From Clostridium thermobutyricum (GTDB taxonomy: Bacteria > Bacillota > Clostridia > Ch29), in contig JAENYD010000011.1 in the NCBI GenBank assembly GCA_016842005.1, forward strand, positions 1 to 64,000: a DNA stretch of 64,000 bases. Direction: 5' to 3'. The translations under genes and the position numbers were made by a program. Of the stretch, positions 49,172-58,979 are shown piece after piece. How positions within the stretch are numbered: position 1 is the stretch's first letter; every line of letters begins with the position of its first letter. Under the pieces are notes generated by a model. The model did not search any database and was not told where the DNA came from. It was given only the letters and a program-made list of their open reading frames with translations.

Positions 49172-50404
49172 ATGGATTTCAAGAAAATAAGAGCAAAAGA
49201 GTTTCCAGAAGTGGAGAGAATTACATTTCTGGATGCAGCGTGCGTCAGTTTGGCACCGCAGAGGACGGTTAAAGCTCTCACCGATTTTGTTAACTACTGT
49301 GCGAGAAATGACGAGGAAAGCTCAAGTGCTCACCACGTGGGTATGGATGCGAAAAGACAGAAGGCTTACATCGAAGCCGCCAAGCTTTTAAATGCGGATA
49401 TTGAAGAGATTGCCCTTGTGGAAAGTACTACCCACGGTCTTAATATTGCCGCTACATCACTTCCTTTGGAAGCAGGGGATAAAGTAGTTACCACCAGTCT
49501 GGAATTCCTGCAGGTGGCAATGCCGTGGTGCATGATGAGGAAAAACAAAGATATAGAAGTAGAAGTAATCCCGGGGAGAGACGGGAGATTTGAGACCAGG
49601 GATTTTGAGGAAGCTATTGATGACCGGACAAAGCTGATTGTAATTTCATCTGTGGAATGGTGTAATGGCTGGAAGATAGACTTAAAAGAGCTGGGGGCCC
49701 TTTGCAAGGAAAAGGGAGTGTACCTGGTGGTGGATGCAGTACAGCATGTGGGAGTAAATAAATTGGATGTTAAGGAAATGCCCATGGACATTATGACAGC
49801 AGGTGGTCATAAGTGGCTGAATTCTCCCTTTGGCACCGGGATACTGTACGTGAACAAGGAATTGATACCTAAGATAGACCCGGCTTTCTGGGGGTATTTA
49901 AATCTTAAGGAACCTGAGGGCGGGTGGCCTGCGTATTTTGGGAACCCCGGCATTTCCCCGGTTAACGAGTGGGAATTCCCGGATACGGCCAGGAAATTTG
50001 AAATAGGGGGTACTTCAAATTATCCCGGTGCTATTGCCTTAGGAGAGAGCCTCGGACTTGTAAATGAAATTGGCATAGACAATATCGAAAAGCACGTATT
50101 TCAGTTAACCGAATACGCCATGGATAGGCTGAGGGAAGTAGGGGCTACGCTGGTGACGCATCCTGATGAGAAGCATAGGTCTGGTATAGTGATATTCCGT
50201 TTCTACCGTTCCATGGAGGAAGAAAGAAAACTGCTGGAGGAGTTCCACAAAAATGATGTGTATGTTGCTATGAGATTCACGTCGAATATCGGTGGTCTGA
50301 GGATTTCCTGCCAGTACTATAACCTTGAGGAAGATATCGATAGGCTGATCGATGTGCTTAGGAAAGCCGGGGCGAGGAAGAAACCGGATTATCGAAAAAA
50401 ATAA
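49172..50404 (+). CDS. class V aminotransferase-fold protein, paralog 2
   Basis: MTAGGHKWLNSPFGTGILYVNK PLP Lys motif. Confidence 0.88.
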   Translation: MDFKKIRAKEFPEVERITFLDAACVSLAPQRTVKALTDFVNYCARNDEESSSAHHVGMDAKRQKAYIEAAKLLNADIEEIALVESTTHGLNIAATSLPLEAGDKVVTTSLEFLQVAMPWCMMRKNKDIEVEVIPGRDGRFETRDFEEAIDDRTKLIVISSVEWCNGWKIDLKELGALCKEKGVYLVVDAVQHVGVNKLDVKEMPMDIMTAGGHKWLNSPFGTGILYVNKELIPKIDPAFWGYLNLKEPEGGWPAYFGNPGISPVNEWEFPDTARKFEIGGTSNYPGAIALGESLGLVNEIGIDNIEKHVFQLTEYAMDRLREVGATLVTHPDEKHRSGIVIFRFYRSMEEERKLLEEFHKNDVYVAMRFTSNIGGLRISCQYYNLEEDIDRLIDVLRKAGARKKPDYRKK

Positions 50405-50410
50405 AGCGGA

Positions 50411-51139
50411 GTGATGAAATTGGTAAAAGGGGGATATCCTTTTTACGGTCAAAAAGTCGGTATTCTGGTGTTTGATCAGCAGTCTCCGAGAGTGCCCGGA
50501 GATCCCGGGCACTCATCCACCTTTGATTTTCAGGTATGCTATGAAGTGGTTGATGGGAAATTCAGTGACCTGATATCCGGTTCAAAGGAAATAAGGGACA
50601 AACTGGTGGCTGCAGTGAGAAACCTGGAAAGCAAAGGGGTTAAAGCAGTCCTTGGGGATTGCGGGCTCATGACTCTGTACCAGCAGGAAATGAGTGCATG
50701 CAGTTCACTGCCGGTGATTTCGTCAGGCCTTATCTTGATACCCCTAATCTGGAATGTTATCGGCAGAACCGGTGCTATCGGGATAATCACAGGGCACTCG
50801 GCATTTCTGAGTAGAAAACACTTTGAAGGGGCAGGGGTTCCGGAAGATATACCCTGCCAAGTACAAGGCATGGAGGATGAAAGCCATTTTTCCGAAGTAG
50901 TGATTGACAGTGGTCCTGCCCTGGATGTCGATCTGATGCGCAGAGATATCCTGTCTGCGGTTGGCAAGTTATTGACCAGACAGGCAGATATTAGGGCTTT
51001 GCTGCTGGAATGCAGCAATCTGGCCACCTACAGTAAGGATGTGTACCATACGTTCAATATCCCGGTTTTTGATATTGTAGCCGGTGCAAAAATTCTTGAA
51101 TATTCTGTTAATCCGACGGATTTCCTGAAAAGGTTTTAA
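50411..51139 (+). CDS. Asp/Glu/hydantoin racemase superfamily protein
   Basis: Two candidate catalytic Cys: VLGDCGLM and LLLECSNLA. Confidence 0.75.
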   Translation: MMKLVKGGYPFYGQKVGILVFDQQSPRVPGDPGHSSTFDFQVCYEVVDGKFSDLISGSKEIRDKLVAAVRNLESKGVKAVLGDCGLMTLYQQEMSACSSLPVISSGLILIPLIWNVIGRTGAIGIITGHSAFLSRKHFEGAGVPEDIPCQVQGMEDESHFSEVVIDSGPALDVDLMRRDILSAVGKLLTRQADIRALLLECSNLATYSKDVYHTFNIPVFDIVAGAKILEYSVNPTDFLKRF

Positions 51140-51390
51140 GCATCTCCAAAATGACTTGAGGGTGGGACAGGCAGCACCGCTTATCTTCCGACTGTGAGGA
51201 CAGGCTGTCTGCTGATATCAGTGTAGTTGCACAGATGTGCTTTTGCACTGCTTTTAATGGATAGGGGATCTCTCCTTCAAGATACAGAAATACCAATATA
51301 TACAAGAAAGGAGGCCTATCAATAGCGAACACACAAGTTGTCAATTATGTCCTGTAAACCGCAGTAAAAAATATTAAGGAGGTTACCAAT

Positions 51391-52824
51391 TTGATTACAC
51401 AAAGTAAAGGCAGACTTGAATTCAGAGGCGGTATGCTCGGTTTGTTCTTACCCTTTCTGGTTTTATTCATAGGGATTATGTGGCTGGCTCTTACAGGAAG
51501 GGCGTTACCTATGGCGTTCTGGGCGCCCACTCTGGCTGCTCTCCTCCTGGCTATCATTTTGGCTAAGAACCCCAAGGAGTGTGCTGAAGCCATTATACAG
51601 GGTATGGCGTCCGAGATGGTAGCTATCATGCTTATGGCATGGTTTCTTGCCGGTATCATTGCACAGCTTTTAAAAATCACCGGACTGGTTCAGGGTCTTG
51701 TGTGGGCAGGTATTTCAGTAGGTTTTAAAGGTGCTCTATTTCCTCTTATTACTTTCATCATAGGTTGTCTGGTTTCTACAGCGACAGGTACTGCCATAGG
51801 CAGTATTATAGCCCTTGGTCCTATTCTTTTCCCTGTGGGGGTAGCGCTAGGAGCCAATCCTCCTGCTATGATAGGTGCAATTGTATGTGGAGCATATTTT
51901 GGAGACAATATAGCCCCCGTATCTGACACTACCATAGCATCTGCTTATACCCAGGGTACAGATGTGCCGGCAGTTGTAAGGACAAGGCTCAAGTACGCAC
52001 TGATTGCAGCTGCTATAGCAAGTGTACTCTTTGTCGTATTCGGAGGAGGAGGCACCGTATCTTCGGACAACATGGAATTGCTGGGTGACCTGACGCCCAA
52101 CGGATTACTAATGCTTATTGTACCTGCAGTACTCATATTCCTCATGTTCAAAGGTGTTCACCTGATTGTGGCATTGATGACTACCGGGGCATTCGGTATC
52201 CTGCTTGCAGTGGTATCGGGCCTGATGCCTGCCAGTGAAATACTGGTAATAAACATGGACGAGTTTTCGGTTAGCGGTCTGATTGTAAACGGAATAAACG
52301 GTCTTATAGACATAGCGGTATTTGCATTTTTGTTGATGGGTCTGGTGGGATTGCTTGAACGGGGCGGTTTCCTGGAGATGATAGTGGAAAAGTCCCGTAA
52401 ATTCACCAAGTCACCCAGGAGTGCTGAGATAACGGTAACGATAATAACTATACTAGTGAATATACTGACAGTAGCAAGTACTATAGTTATTATAATGGTA
52501 GGACCTCTGACCCGGAAAATACTGCACAACCAGAGAATCACTCCCGAACGGAGGGCAAATGTACTGGACGCAGTGTCGGCAGGAGTAATGTGCCTGGTAC
52601 CCTTTGCATTTGGTCCTCTGCTGGCGTACATGTTTGCAGGATTCAGCGGGGTGGAAATCAATTTTAGCCTTATTTCCACAATACCATACATGTTCCACGG
52701 TTGGGCATTGCTGGGGGTCATGATATTTGCCGTTATCACCGGCTGGGGCAGAGAATACATGGATGATGAGGCCTTTGAAGCCGAAAGCAAAGAGCTTAAC
52801 CTAATCAGCAAAGGCGGCAAGTAG
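51391..52824 (+). CDS. NhaC family antiporter/transporter, paralog 2
   Basis: 477 aa; CGAYFGDNIAPVSDTTIASAYTQGTD, similar to 42132-43565. Confidence 0.85.
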   Translation: MITQSKGRLEFRGGMLGLFLPFLVLFIGIMWLALTGRALPMAFWAPTLAALLLAIILAKNPKECAEAIIQGMASEMVAIMLMAWFLAGIIAQLLKITGLVQGLVWAGISVGFKGALFPLITFIIGCLVSTATGTAIGSIIALGPILFPVGVALGANPPAMIGAIVCGAYFGDNIAPVSDTTIASAYTQGTDVPAVVRTRLKYALIAAAIASVLFVVFGGGGTVSSDNMELLGDLTPNGLLMLIVPAVLIFLMFKGVHLIVALMTTGAFGILLAVVSGLMPASEILVINMDEFSVSGLIVNGINGLIDIAVFAFLLMGLVGLLERGGFLEMIVEKSRKFTKSPRSAEITVTIITILVNILTVASTIVIIMVGPLTRKILHNQRITPERRANVLDAVSAGVMCLVPFAFGPLLAYMFAGFSGVEINFSLISTIPYMFHGWALLGVMIFAVITGWGREYMDDEAFEAESKELNLISKGGK

Positions 52825-52833
52825 ACTGAAAAC

Positions 52834-52870
52834 ATCACCGCTGCTTTCAAAGCCTGGGAGCAGCGGTGAT
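52834..52870 (+). terminator. hairpin between NhaC and the third aminotransferase
   Basis: atcaccgctgct...agcagcggtgat, perfect 12-bp stem, no T-tract. Confidence 0.45.
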
Positions 52871-52895
52871 ATCCTTAAAAAAGGGGCGTAAAATT

Positions 52896-54077
52896 ATGAG
52901 GGGCAGCCAGAACGGAAAAATCAGCTATCTGGACAATGCATGCATGGGAAGGACTTGCCCGGAAGTATTAAACAAAATAAGGGATTTTTTACGACAGATT
53001 GAAAATATTTCAGTGCCTCCTACAGAGGTTACGGTGGAGATGTACGGATACATGGTTAAGGCCAGGGAAGCTGTAGCCAGACTGTTAAATGCCCATTCCG
53101 ATGAGATAGCAATAATTGAGAGCACCTCCCATGGTCTGGGGCTTATAGCTAACAGTATACCTATAGAAAGGAACAACAATGTTTTGGTGTGTGACCTGGA
53201 GTTCTTTGCATCAACACTATGCTGGAAGGCCCGTCAGGAGGAAATTGGATTTGAAATTCGGAAAGTGGCAACGCAGAATGGAGAAACCCGGATTTCTGAT
53301 TTTGCTTCGGTAATAGATAGGAATACAAGAGCCATAGTAATAAGTGCAGTTCAGGAAGTAAACGGCTATAGGGCCGATATAAGGGGTTTAAGCAAACTGG
53401 CCGGAGAATACGGTTGCTACCTGATTGTAGATGGTATTCAGGAGGCGGGTGCATTGAAGGTGGACCTGTCCGAATTGGATGTGGATGTTTACTGTTCGGG
53501 AGGACACAAGTGGCTCAGGAATCCTTTCGGCACAGGCTTTCTTTATGTAAACAAGAGAATCAAAGACCGGCTTAAGCCGCCTTTCTACGGCTATTTCAAT
53601 ACTCTAGAACCTGAGAAAGGGTGGCAGAATTATCTGGAGTCCCCCGACAGAACACCTTTCGATCCTTTTCTGGTTGTACAGTCCGCACAGAAGTTCGAAA
53701 CGGGTGGTACTGCAAACTATATGGGAGCTCTGGGATTGTACGAGAACATCAGCCGGATGCTGGAATACGGCATAGAGAATATTGAGAAGAAAATAATGGA
53801 ATTAAATAGTATGCTCATTAAAGGATTAAAGGACCTGAACCTGGAGATAACAAGCAGTGACAGTATTGAGAACAGGTCAGGCATAACTTCCTTTAAGCTC
53901 CCGGGAGGGCTGGAGCAGGAACGAAAACTTAATGTGCAGTTGGCGGCGAACAAAGTTTTTACTTCGCTGAGATATACCTCAGGTATAGGGGGCATCAGAG
54001 TTTCGCCTCACTATTATAATACTGCCGAGGATATAGAACGACTGCTGGATGTAACAGAAAAATTTATTAAGGGGTGA
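52896..54077 (+). CDS. class V aminotransferase-fold protein, paralog 3
   Basis: YCSGGHKWLRNPFGTGFLYVNK; ATG start at 52896. Confidence 0.88.
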   Translation: MRGSQNGKISYLDNACMGRTCPEVLNKIRDFLRQIENISVPPTEVTVEMYGYMVKAREAVARLLNAHSDEIAIIESTSHGLGLIANSIPIERNNNVLVCDLEFFASTLCWKARQEEIGFEIRKVATQNGETRISDFASVIDRNTRAIVISAVQEVNGYRADIRGLSKLAGEYGCYLIVDGIQEAGALKVDLSELDVDVYCSGGHKWLRNPFGTGFLYVNKRIKDRLKPPFYGYFNTLEPEKGWQNYLESPDRTPFDPFLVVQSAQKFETGGTANYMGALGLYENISRMLEYGIENIEKKIMELNSMLIKGLKDLNLEITSSDSIENRSGITSFKLPGGLEQERKLNVQLAANKVFTSLRYTSGIGGIRVSPHYYNTAEDIERLLDVTEKFIKG

Positions 54078-54168
54078 TATGCGGGCCACGCCGTTTGCAG
54101 TCTGAAACCGGCAATATCTGCAGCAGCCAGGGGTGCAGGGGAATCTTACAGAAGAAGAGAGTGATAAG

Positions 54169-55890
54169 ATGAAGAAAAAATTCATTTTACTGTGTACTGG
54201 CTTCAGTTTGGTGACCACGCTTATAATAAGTATTGTGCTTGTTGACTGTATGCAGAGTATAGTTCTGGACGCAATCAGCAGTCACGAAACCGGATGGTCA
54301 TCCGGGCAGGCAAACGAGGTAGTAGTTGCCGTTAAGATTTCAATAATCAGAATACTGCTCATTGCTGGGGCGGTTGTTGCCTTTGTATCATTTCTGCTCT
54401 CTGCATATGTTACCCGATGGCTATTTCTGCCTTTTCACGAAGTCAGGAAAATCCTTGAGCAAATAAATAAAGGAAGCCTCAATAAAAGTATTAGGAAATT
54501 GAAAGACAGTGATCTGAACGAAATCGGAGGGCTTATAAACAATATATTGTCAAATATAAAGAGGATGATGGGAGATATTATATTAATTGCTGAAAAAACG
54601 GATATTTATTCGGGGAAGGTAACCCGGAACGGGGAAATTGCCAACAGGACTTCGCAGGAAATAGCAACAGCGGTATCTGAGGTTTCACAGGGGATAGCAT
54701 ATCAATCGGAGCACATAGAGAAAACAAGCAATAACACTTTCTCTATGCTTCAGAATGCAGAAAAAATTTCAGAGCTGGCAAAGAACTCTATAGATATTTC
54801 TCAAGACATGCAGAGTGTTATTAATTCCAATAACGACATTTTGGGCGAAGTAATAAATAGAATGAAAGCCAATGCCGAGAAAGATATTCAACTATTCCAA
54901 AAGATTGAAAGATTAAAGAAAGAAGCCAGTGAAATAGATAATATCACCACTACTGTGACTTATATGAGCGAACAGACAAATCTGCTGGCATTAAATGCGG
55001 CTATAGAGGCGGCGAGAGCAGGTGAGGCTGGCAGGGGCTTTACGGTTGTTTCGGAGGAAGTCAGAAAACTGGCCCAACAATCTGCCCATTCCGCCGAAGA
55101 AATTAAATCGCTGGTGGAAAAGATTATCGCTGAGATACAGGTAATAGCCGGAGAAATTGGAAACAAGGCATCTGGCGCCAGTGAAAATATTGGATTTGCC
55201 AATGATGCAAAGGATTCTTTTGCAAAGACTATCTTATCTACCGAGAAAGTGGTGGAAGCAATCAAGGGGATAAACGACCTGGTTGATGAGGAAAAAGAAA
55301 TGGCGATGGAAATCAATACATCCATGAAAGAGATATCTGCAATTGTTCAGCAATCAGCGGCGAATTCTCAACAGACTGCAGCGTCCACTCAGGAGCAGTC
55401 CAGTTTTATTCACGAGGTAGTCAATGCCATGAAACAGCTTAATAAAATGACACAGGAAGTTTTTAACATTGCCAACAACTATGTTAAAAGTATTGTATTT
55501 GATGACCGTACAAAAGAGATAATCAATGAGAGCATGGCAGTATTAAGGGAGATTTCTAATGATGAAAGATTGTACTCAATGGACTGGGACAGGACTTCTC
55601 CGATTTTGCAGCAGTATGTGAACAAATACAAGCAGTTTAACATCCTTAGTATAATGGATGAAAAGGGAGTGTTTAGAGGATGTAACTTCATGGATTATAA
55701 TACTACAGTCGATAACTTGGATTTTTCCCATAGAGAGTATTATAAGGAAAGTATCCGGGGCAAAGAATATGTTTCTGACCCTCTTATATCCATACCTTCA
55801 TATAAATATGGTGTGCCCATATCATGCCCTATTAGAAATAAGGGGGAAATCATTGGGGTAATAATGGGAGAGATCAGTATAGAAATATAA
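54169..55890 (+). CDS. methyl-accepting chemotaxis protein with C-terminal Cache-like domain
   Basis: [36 protein letters not shown] signalling tip; C-terminal [24 protein letters not shown]. Confidence 0.9.
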   Translation: MKKKFILLCTGFSLVTTLIISIVLVDCMQSIVLDAISSHETGWSSGQANEVVVAVKISIIRILLIAGAVVAFVSFLLSAYVTRWLFLPFHEVRKILEQINKGSLNKSIRKLKDSDLNEIGGLINNILSNIKRMMGDIILIAEKTDIYSGKVTRNGEIANRTSQEIATAVSEVSQGIAYQSEHIEKTSNNTFSMLQNAEKISELAKNSIDISQDMQSVINSNNDILGEVINRMKANAEKDIQLFQKIERLKKEASEIDNITTTVTYMSEQTNLLALNAAIEAARAGEAGRGFTVVSEEVRKLAQQSAHSAEEIKSLVEKIIAEIQVIAGEIGNKASGASENIGFANDAKDSFAKTILSTEKVVEAIKGINDLVDEEKEMAMEINTSMKEISAIVQQSAANSQQTAASTQEQSSFIHEVVNAMKQLNKMTQEVFNIANNYVKSIVFDDRTKEIINESMAVLREISNDERLYSMDWDRTSPILQQYVNKYKQFNILSIMDEKGVFRGCNFMDYNTTVDNLDFSHREYYKESIRGKEYVSDPLISIPSYKYGVPISCPIRNKGEIIGVIMGEISIEI

Positions 55891-55981
55891 TATGGAAAAG
55901 GGGTACACAAACCGGAAAGAAATATTGAAAGACTGTAGCTCTCACGTATCACTACACAAAATGCAAAGGGGGTACACAACA

Positions 55982-56521
55982 TTGAAAGAGATAAGGCTAC
56001 ATGGAAGAGGCGGTATGGGGACTGTAAAGGCAGCGGAGATACTGGTATATGCATCGGTAATGGAAGGAAACTATGGCAATTCCATACCTTTCTTCGGGTT
56101 TGAGCGGCAGGGGGCCCCTGTCACATCGTTTGTGCGGCTGGATGACAAACCCATCCGACCCAAAAATCAGGTATATAATCCTGATGCGGTAATAGTTCTT
56201 GACCCGACAATAATGAATGCTGTAGATGTTTTTGAAGGCATGACAGGTAGCGGGGTATTGGTGCTGAATACCGCTATACCTCCGGAAGACTTAGATATAC
56301 CCGATAATGTCAAAACAGTTGCAACGGTGGATGCAACAAAAATTTCCCTGGAACTGCTGGGCAGACCGATTACCAACACCATCATGCTCGGGGCTTTCGT
56401 AAAAGCCACTGACTGGGTCAGGCTGGAGGCAGTATCAGAGAGATCAGGAGACCTTTTCGGTGAAAAAAACATAGAAGCCGTAAGGGCAGGATATGAACAG
56501 ACAGCAGTCGTAAAAAGGTGA
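55982..56521 (+). CDS. 2-oxoacid:ferredoxin oxidoreductase gamma subunit
   Basis: KEIRLHGRGGMGTVKAAEILVYA, FFGFERQGAPVTSFVRL; TTG start. Confidence 0.92.
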   Translation: MKEIRLHGRGGMGTVKAAEILVYASVMEGNYGNSIPFFGFERQGAPVTSFVRLDDKPIRPKNQVYNPDAVIVLDPTIMNAVDVFEGMTGSGVLVLNTAIPPEDLDIPDNVKTVATVDATKISLELLGRPITNTIMLGAFVKATDWVRLEAVSERSGDLFGEKNIEAVRAGYEQTAVVKR

Positions 56522-56527
56522 GGAAGG

Positions 56528-56803
56528 GTGAGGCATATGAAATTCAAAAGCAAATATATTGTTCCCATTGGTTGTGAAGGAATATACCAATTAAACACCG
56601 GAGACTGGAGAACCCGCAGACCTGTCATGGATAAGGAGAAATGTAGCAGGTGCGGGATATGCTTTCTGTACTGTCCGGTGTTCTCAATAGAAAAAAAAGG
56701 CGGAGCATTTGAGATAAACTATGACTACTGCAAGGGGTGTGCAATATGTGCCTATGAATGCCCTGAAAAAGCAATAAACATGGTACCAGAGGAGGGGGAA
56801 TAA
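56528..56803 (+). CDS. 2-oxoacid:ferredoxin oxidoreductase delta subunit (2x[4Fe-4S])
   Basis: CSRCGICFLYCPVFSI, CKGCAICAYECPEKAI. Confidence 0.92.
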   Translation: MRHMKFKSKYIVPIGCEGIYQLNTGDWRTRRPVMDKEKCSRCGICFLYCPVFSIEKKGGAFEINYDYCKGCAICAYECPEKAINMVPEEGE

Positions 56804-56804
56804 T

Positions 56805-57989
56805 ATGCCTAGGATAGACGTAATGAACGGGAACAAAGCAGCGGCAGTCGGTGCGGCCCTTGCACGGCCCGGTGTAATAGCGGCTTACCCTATTACTCCC
56901 CAGACGCCCATAGTGGAATATCTTACTCAGTTTGCCGTCGATGGCATCCTGGACAGCACCATGAGTGAGGTGGAGTCCGAACTGTCTGCAATGAGTATAC
57001 TAACAGGTGCATCTTTAGCCGGTTCTAGGACATTTACCGCAACATCGTCCCAGGGATTGTCGCTGATGTATGAGCCATATTTCAGGGCATCTACGTTACG
57101 GCTTCCCATAGTAATGGGTATTGCCAACAGGGAGATGATTTCTCCCCAGACCGTCTGGGGCGGGCCCCAGGATTCCCTGTCCATCAGGGATGCTGGCTGG
57201 CTGCAGATTTACGTTGAAGATAACCAGGAAATCCTGGATATGATGATACAGGCATTCAAGATTGCAGAGGATAAAAGGGTATTATTACCTATAAATATAT
57301 GCTACGACGGTTTTTACCTGTCCCATATGACCGAAAAAGTGATAATCCCCGATCAGGAAGCGGTAGATAGATTCCTACCGGAGTACAAACCTGACCACAT
57401 AATCTTGGACCCTGAAAATCCCATGGCGGTTGACCCGCTGACAAACGGTGACCTGCTTATGGAATACAGATACAAGCATATGGAGGCCCAGCAGAATGCC
57501 CTGCAGGTAATCCAGGAAGTGGACAGAACCTTTGCCGGGGAGTTTGGCAGGGGATACGGCGGGTTGGTAGAGGAATACAGGTGCGAAGACGCGGATATAG
57601 TGCTTGTTACCATGGGCTCTATGACGGGAGCAGCCAGGGAAGCAGTGGACAGAAAAAGAAATCAGGACAAAAGGGTGGGACTTTTGAAAATAAGAGCAGT
57701 TAGACCTTTTCCGTGGGAACCGGTACTGGGCGCTTTAAAGAATAAAAAGGCCTATGGGGTAGTGGACCGTAATGTTTCCTTTGGCTGGAATACAGGGATT
57801 ATATACCAGGAAGTTCGCTCATCTCTTTATGAGCATGACGGCACCATTCCATCCGTTCCTTTCATTGGAGGACTCGGAGGAGAAGACCTGACTGTGGAAC
57901 ACTTCGAATATGCCATAGATAAAATAAATGAAACAGCGCAGACAGGCAAAACAGGGAAGAAAACTATCTGGTTAACAAGGGAAGGGTAG
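56805..57989 (+). CDS. 2-oxoacid:ferredoxin oxidoreductase alpha subunit
   Basis: GNKAAAVGAALARPGVIAAYPITPQTPIVEYL. Confidence 0.93.
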   Translation: MPRIDVMNGNKAAAVGAALARPGVIAAYPITPQTPIVEYLTQFAVDGILDSTMSEVESELSAMSILTGASLAGSRTFTATSSQGLSLMYEPYFRASTLRLPIVMGIANREMISPQTVWGGPQDSLSIRDAGWLQIYVEDNQEILDMMIQAFKIAEDKRVLLPINICYDGFYLSHMTEKVIIPDQEAVDRFLPEYKPDHIILDPENPMAVDPLTNGDLLMEYRYKHMEAQQNALQVIQEVDRTFAGEFGRGYGGLVEEYRCEDADIVLVTMGSMTGAAREAVDRKRNQDKRVGLLKIRAVRPFPWEPVLGALKNKKAYGVVDRNVSFGWNTGIIYQEVRSSLYEHDGTIPSVPFIGGLGGEDLTVEHFEYAIDKINETAQTGKTGKKTIWLTREG

Positions 57990-57990
57990 G

Positions 57991-58905
57991 GTGATATACA
58001 TGAATATAATTGATAAACTGGCAACCAGTGAAGAAATTATATCTCCGGGTATTTCCGCCTGTGTAGGTTGTAATGTAGAACTAACCCTGAGAACGGTAAT
58101 GAGGGTTCTGGGTCCGAATACCATTTTTGCCATACCACCGGGATGTATGGGAGGGGTAGGGGTTGTAGGCTGGGATAAGCAGTCAGGGGCTAAAGCTCCC
58201 GTGTTTTTCCCTCTGCTTGATAACACCGCTTCCATGCTGGCAGGAATTAAACTGCACTATGAAAGGATAGGCAGGGATGTGAATGTAGTGGCCTTTGCCG
58301 GTGACGGTGCAACGGTGGACGCAGGTTTTCAGTGCTTATCAGGGGCTGCGGAAAGAGGCGACAAAATAATATATATATGCTATGACAACGAAGGTTATAT
58401 GAATACGGGATATCAGAGAAGCGGATCCACTACCAAAGGGGCATGGACCAGTACCACTCCTGTAAGCAGTGAGGGAAGAGGAGGTAAAAAGCAGCATAAG
58501 AAGGACTTTCCCATGATAATGGCCATGCATGACCTGTCATACATGGCTACAGCAAACCCCGCATATATACCGGATATGGTTAAGAAAGTGGAGAAGGCGA
58601 TAGAAAAGTCTAGGGAGGGTCTGGTATATATACATGTATATAATCCATGCCTTACCGGATGGGGTATCAAATCTGAAGAGAGTATTGAAGTTGCAAGGCT
58701 GGCAGTACAAACCAACTTTGCACCGCTTTATGAAGTGGAGAACGGCAAATACAGGATTACTGTGAATATTAAGAAACCCAAACCCGTTAAGGAATACATT
58801 GGCAGGATTAAGAAATTCTCGCACTTAAACGAGCAAGAAATAAGTGAACTGCAGGAACTTACCGATGCTAAGTGGAACAGGCTTAAAAATCTGGCCGGCT
58901 TATAA
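57991..58905 (+). CDS. 2-oxoacid:ferredoxin oxidoreductase beta subunit
   Basis: CVGCNVELTLRTV, FAGDGATVDAGFQCLSGAAERGDKIIYICYDNEGYMNTG TPP motif. Confidence 0.93.
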   Translation: MIYMNIIDKLATSEEIISPGISACVGCNVELTLRTVMRVLGPNTIFAIPPGCMGGVGVVGWDKQSGAKAPVFFPLLDNTASMLAGIKLHYERIGRDVNVVAFAGDGATVDAGFQCLSGAAERGDKIIYICYDNEGYMNTGYQRSGSTTKGAWTSTTPVSSEGRGGKKQHKKDFPMIMAMHDLSYMATANPAYIPDMVKKVEKAIEKSREGLVYIHVYNPCLTGWGIKSEESIEVARLAVQTNFAPLYEVENGKYRITVNIKKPKPVKEYIGRIKKFSHLNEQEISELQELTDAKWNRLKNLAGL

Positions 58906-58979
58906 ACATCTGTAAATATAATGAGGGCTAGATTATGTTCGGCTGGCTGTCTGTGCACAAAAACATAGGGGGGGAGTTC

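Noticed and set aside
55897-55978. Short direct repeat aaaggggtacacaa before the 2-oxoacid oxidoreductase gamma gene
   Set aside because: Two ~14-bp copies overlapping RBS-like sequence; likely a minor local duplication with no clear function.
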